Shown: piece by piece, positions 4,775-5,961 of the stretch
Numbering within the stretch: position 1 is the stretch's first letter
Layout: every line of letters begins with the position of its first letter
Source: Flavobacteriaceae bacterium
Lineage (GTDB): Bacteria > Bacteroidota > Bacteroidia > Flavobacteriales > Flavobacteriaceae
Direction of reading: 5' to 3'
Assembly: GCA_019090365.1 (NCBI GenBank)
Contig: JAHRWC010000421.1
Location: forward strand, 1 to 5,961
DNA length: 5,961 nt
Notes under the pieces: generated by a model
The model's input: the letters and a program-made list of their open reading frames with translations, nothing else
Told to the model about the DNA's origin: nothing
The model's database searches: none
Made by a program: the position numbers and the translations under genes

Positions 4775-5961
4775 AACCCTAAAATTAGTTTTGCAATATA
4801 GAAGAAAAGGAAAATTCCGAAGATATCATTACTTGTAGTAATAAATGGTCCTGTTGCGATGGCTGGATCAATCCCTTTTTTATCTAAAATTATTGGCACA
4901 AATGTTCCAATCAATGCGGCAATAATAATTACAGAAAGCATTGAAACCGCAATCGTAATACTAAAATCAAGCTCATAATTCATTATAAATCCAAATATTA
5001 CTACCAAGATTCCTAAAACGGTACCATTAATTAAGCTTAAACCAACTTCTTTTAATAAACGACTCCAAAGACTTCCTTTTACAATATCATTTGCCAAACC
5101 TTGAACAATAATTGCACTTGATTGAACTCCTACATTTCCTGCCATAGCGGCAATTAATGGCGTAAAATAGAACAATGCTTTTATTCTTGGATTTAGCATA
5201 ATGCTTTCAAAATCTTCTAAAATAAAAACACTTGCTAAACCACCAAAAAGCCCTAAAATAAGCCAAGGTAATCTTGCTTTTGTGAGCTCAAGAATACTAT
5301 CATCTGCTTCTACATCTTGTGAGATACCTGCGGCTAATTGATAATCCTTTTCGGCTTCCTCTTTAATAAAATCTACGATATCATCAATCGTAATTCTTCC
5401 TACTAGAATACCCTCTTCATCGACCACTGGAATGGCTTCCAAATCATATTTATGCATAATTCTAGCTACTTCTTCATCTTCGGTAGCAACAGTTACATAG
5501 TCTACTTTTGGAATATATACTTCACTAATATGTGTTTTGGCAGAAGCTGTTAAAAGGTCTTTTAAAGAAAGACGTCCTTTTAATTTTCCATCTTTATCGG
5601 TTACATAAATAGAATGAACACGTGTTACATTTTCGGCTTGCCTTCTCATTTCTCTCACGCAACCTGCAACGGTCCATGTTTCTTTTACTTGTACCAACTC
5701 TTTTGCCATTAATGCTCCTGCAGTATCCTCATCGTAAGTTAATAACTCAGCAATGTCTGAAGCATGCTCTTCGTCTTTAATTTTTTCAATTACCTTTTGT
5801 TGAATGTGGTCATCGAGTTCAGCCACTACATCGGCAGCATCATCGGTATCCATTTCTTCAATTTCTTTGGCAATTTCTTTTGGTGAAAGACGACTTAAGA
5901 TTTTCTCTCTATCGTCTTCATCTAACTCCATTAAGGCTTCTGAAGTAATTTCGCTTTCTAA
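4771..5961 (-). CDS. mgtE: Magnesium transporter MgtE, 5' end outside window
   Basis: MgtE is a dimeric inner-membrane Mg2+ channel gated by cytoplasmic Mg2+. The frame is open to the right edge and 396 codons are visible. Full-length MgtE is about 450 aa, so roughly the first 50 residues lie outside, and the Met at 5931 is internal rather than the start. Numbering from that Met: the acidic N domain with LSPKEIAKEIEEMDTDDAADV at 15-35, a CBS pair (about 70-130 and 135-195, with YDEDTAGALM at 66-75 and GRITIDDIVDFI at 178-189), a linker helix, and five membrane helices from about 220 to 386. The membrane part carries P257 and AGNVGVQSS (264-272). The conserved Asp in SNDIFGIF (Asp369) corresponds to the selectivity Asp432 of Thermus MgtE. 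Acidic residues in N and CBS domains fit Mg2+ sensing. It is the first visible gene of the unit, and its TGA overlaps the thioesterase TTG start. Confidence 0.96.
   Translation of the reverse strand, partial: LESEITSEALMELDEDDREKILSRLSPKEIAKEIEEMDTDDAADVVAELDDHIQQKVIEKIKDEEHASDIAELLTYDEDTAGALMAKELVQVKETWTVAGCVREMRRQAENVTRVHSIYVTDKDGKLKGRLSLKDLLTASAKTHISEVYIPKVDYVTVATEDEEVARIMHKYDLEAIPVVDEEGILVGRITIDDIVDFIKEEAEKDYQLAAGISQDVEADDSILELTKARLPWLILGLFGGLASVFILEDFESIMLNPRIKALFYFTPLIAAMAGNVGVQSSAIIVQGLANDIVKGSLWSRLLKEVGLSLINGTVLGILVVIFGFIMNYELDFSITIAVSMLSVIIIAALIGTFVPIILDKKGIDPAIATGPFITTSNDIFGIFLFFYIAKLILGF

Noticed and set aside
4771..5931. Calling ATG at 5931 the start of mgtE.
   Set aside because: The frame stays open to the window edge with MgtE-like sequence (…EITSEAL before the Met), and the protein would be about 60 residues shorter than the family, missing the start of the N domain. 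The gene is treated as 5'-partial.
1..5961. Mobile elements, CRISPR repeats, tRNA or rRNA genes, and long direct or inverted repeats.
   Set aside because: No transposase, integrase, spaced repeat units, tRNA-like cloverleaf or rRNA segment was seen. Gene spacing and composition are uniform along the window.

Overview
This window is AT-rich DNA with every recognisable gene on the minus strand, so transcription runs from right (5961) to left (1). The low GC content, the scarcity of Shine-Dalgarno-like motifs before the starts, and the protein families present (DUF6428-like protein, TM2 protein with a charged N-terminus, short PGDH-like dehydrogenase, MgtE) suggest a member of the Bacteroidota, most likely Flavobacteriia. 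The genus cannot be told from this window. There is no CRISPR array, rRNA, tRNA, insertion sequence or phage gene.

Region A (5961 to 2222) reads as one tightly packed transcription unit. In order of transcription it holds the magnesium channel/transporter mgtE (5' end outside the window), a hotdog-fold acyl-CoA thioesterase, a small cupin, a D-2-hydroxyacid dehydrogenase of the phosphoglycerate-dehydrogenase type, a VOC (glyoxalase/dioxygenase-fold) protein and a TM2-domain membrane protein. Two junctions are 4-nt stop/start overlaps (TTGA between mgtE and the thioesterase, ATGA between the dehydrogenase and the VOC gene). The others are 10, 15 and 42 nt apart. A strong 12-bp hairpin with a T tract, just past the TM2 stop codon, ends the unit.

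Region B (2221 to 1088) is a separate two-gene unit. It encodes a DUF6428-like protein with a striking Cys-rich C-terminal tail, and directly abutting it (TAAATG) a GNAT acetyltransferase of the phosphinothricin/arsinothricin acetyltransferase type. A 12-bp perfect palindrome lies about 80 bp upstream. This gene pair resembles pieces of arsenic-resistance loci of Bacteroidota, but arsR, arsC, arsM and the ACR3 pump are not in the window.

Region C (933 to 1) is the 5' 311 codons of a Na+/phosphate cotransporter-family protein with both QSSS/GANxGTT repeats, running off the left edge. Phosphate transporters are often found near arsenic genes because arsenate mimics phosphate, so regions B and C together may be an arsenic/phosphate stress neighbourhood. 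That link is inference.

Most of the window looks like ordinary chromosomal housekeeping DNA. The observations most worth following are the Cys-rich DUF6428/ArsN-like pair with an operator-like palindrome and no local regulator, and the TTG start of the thioesterase.
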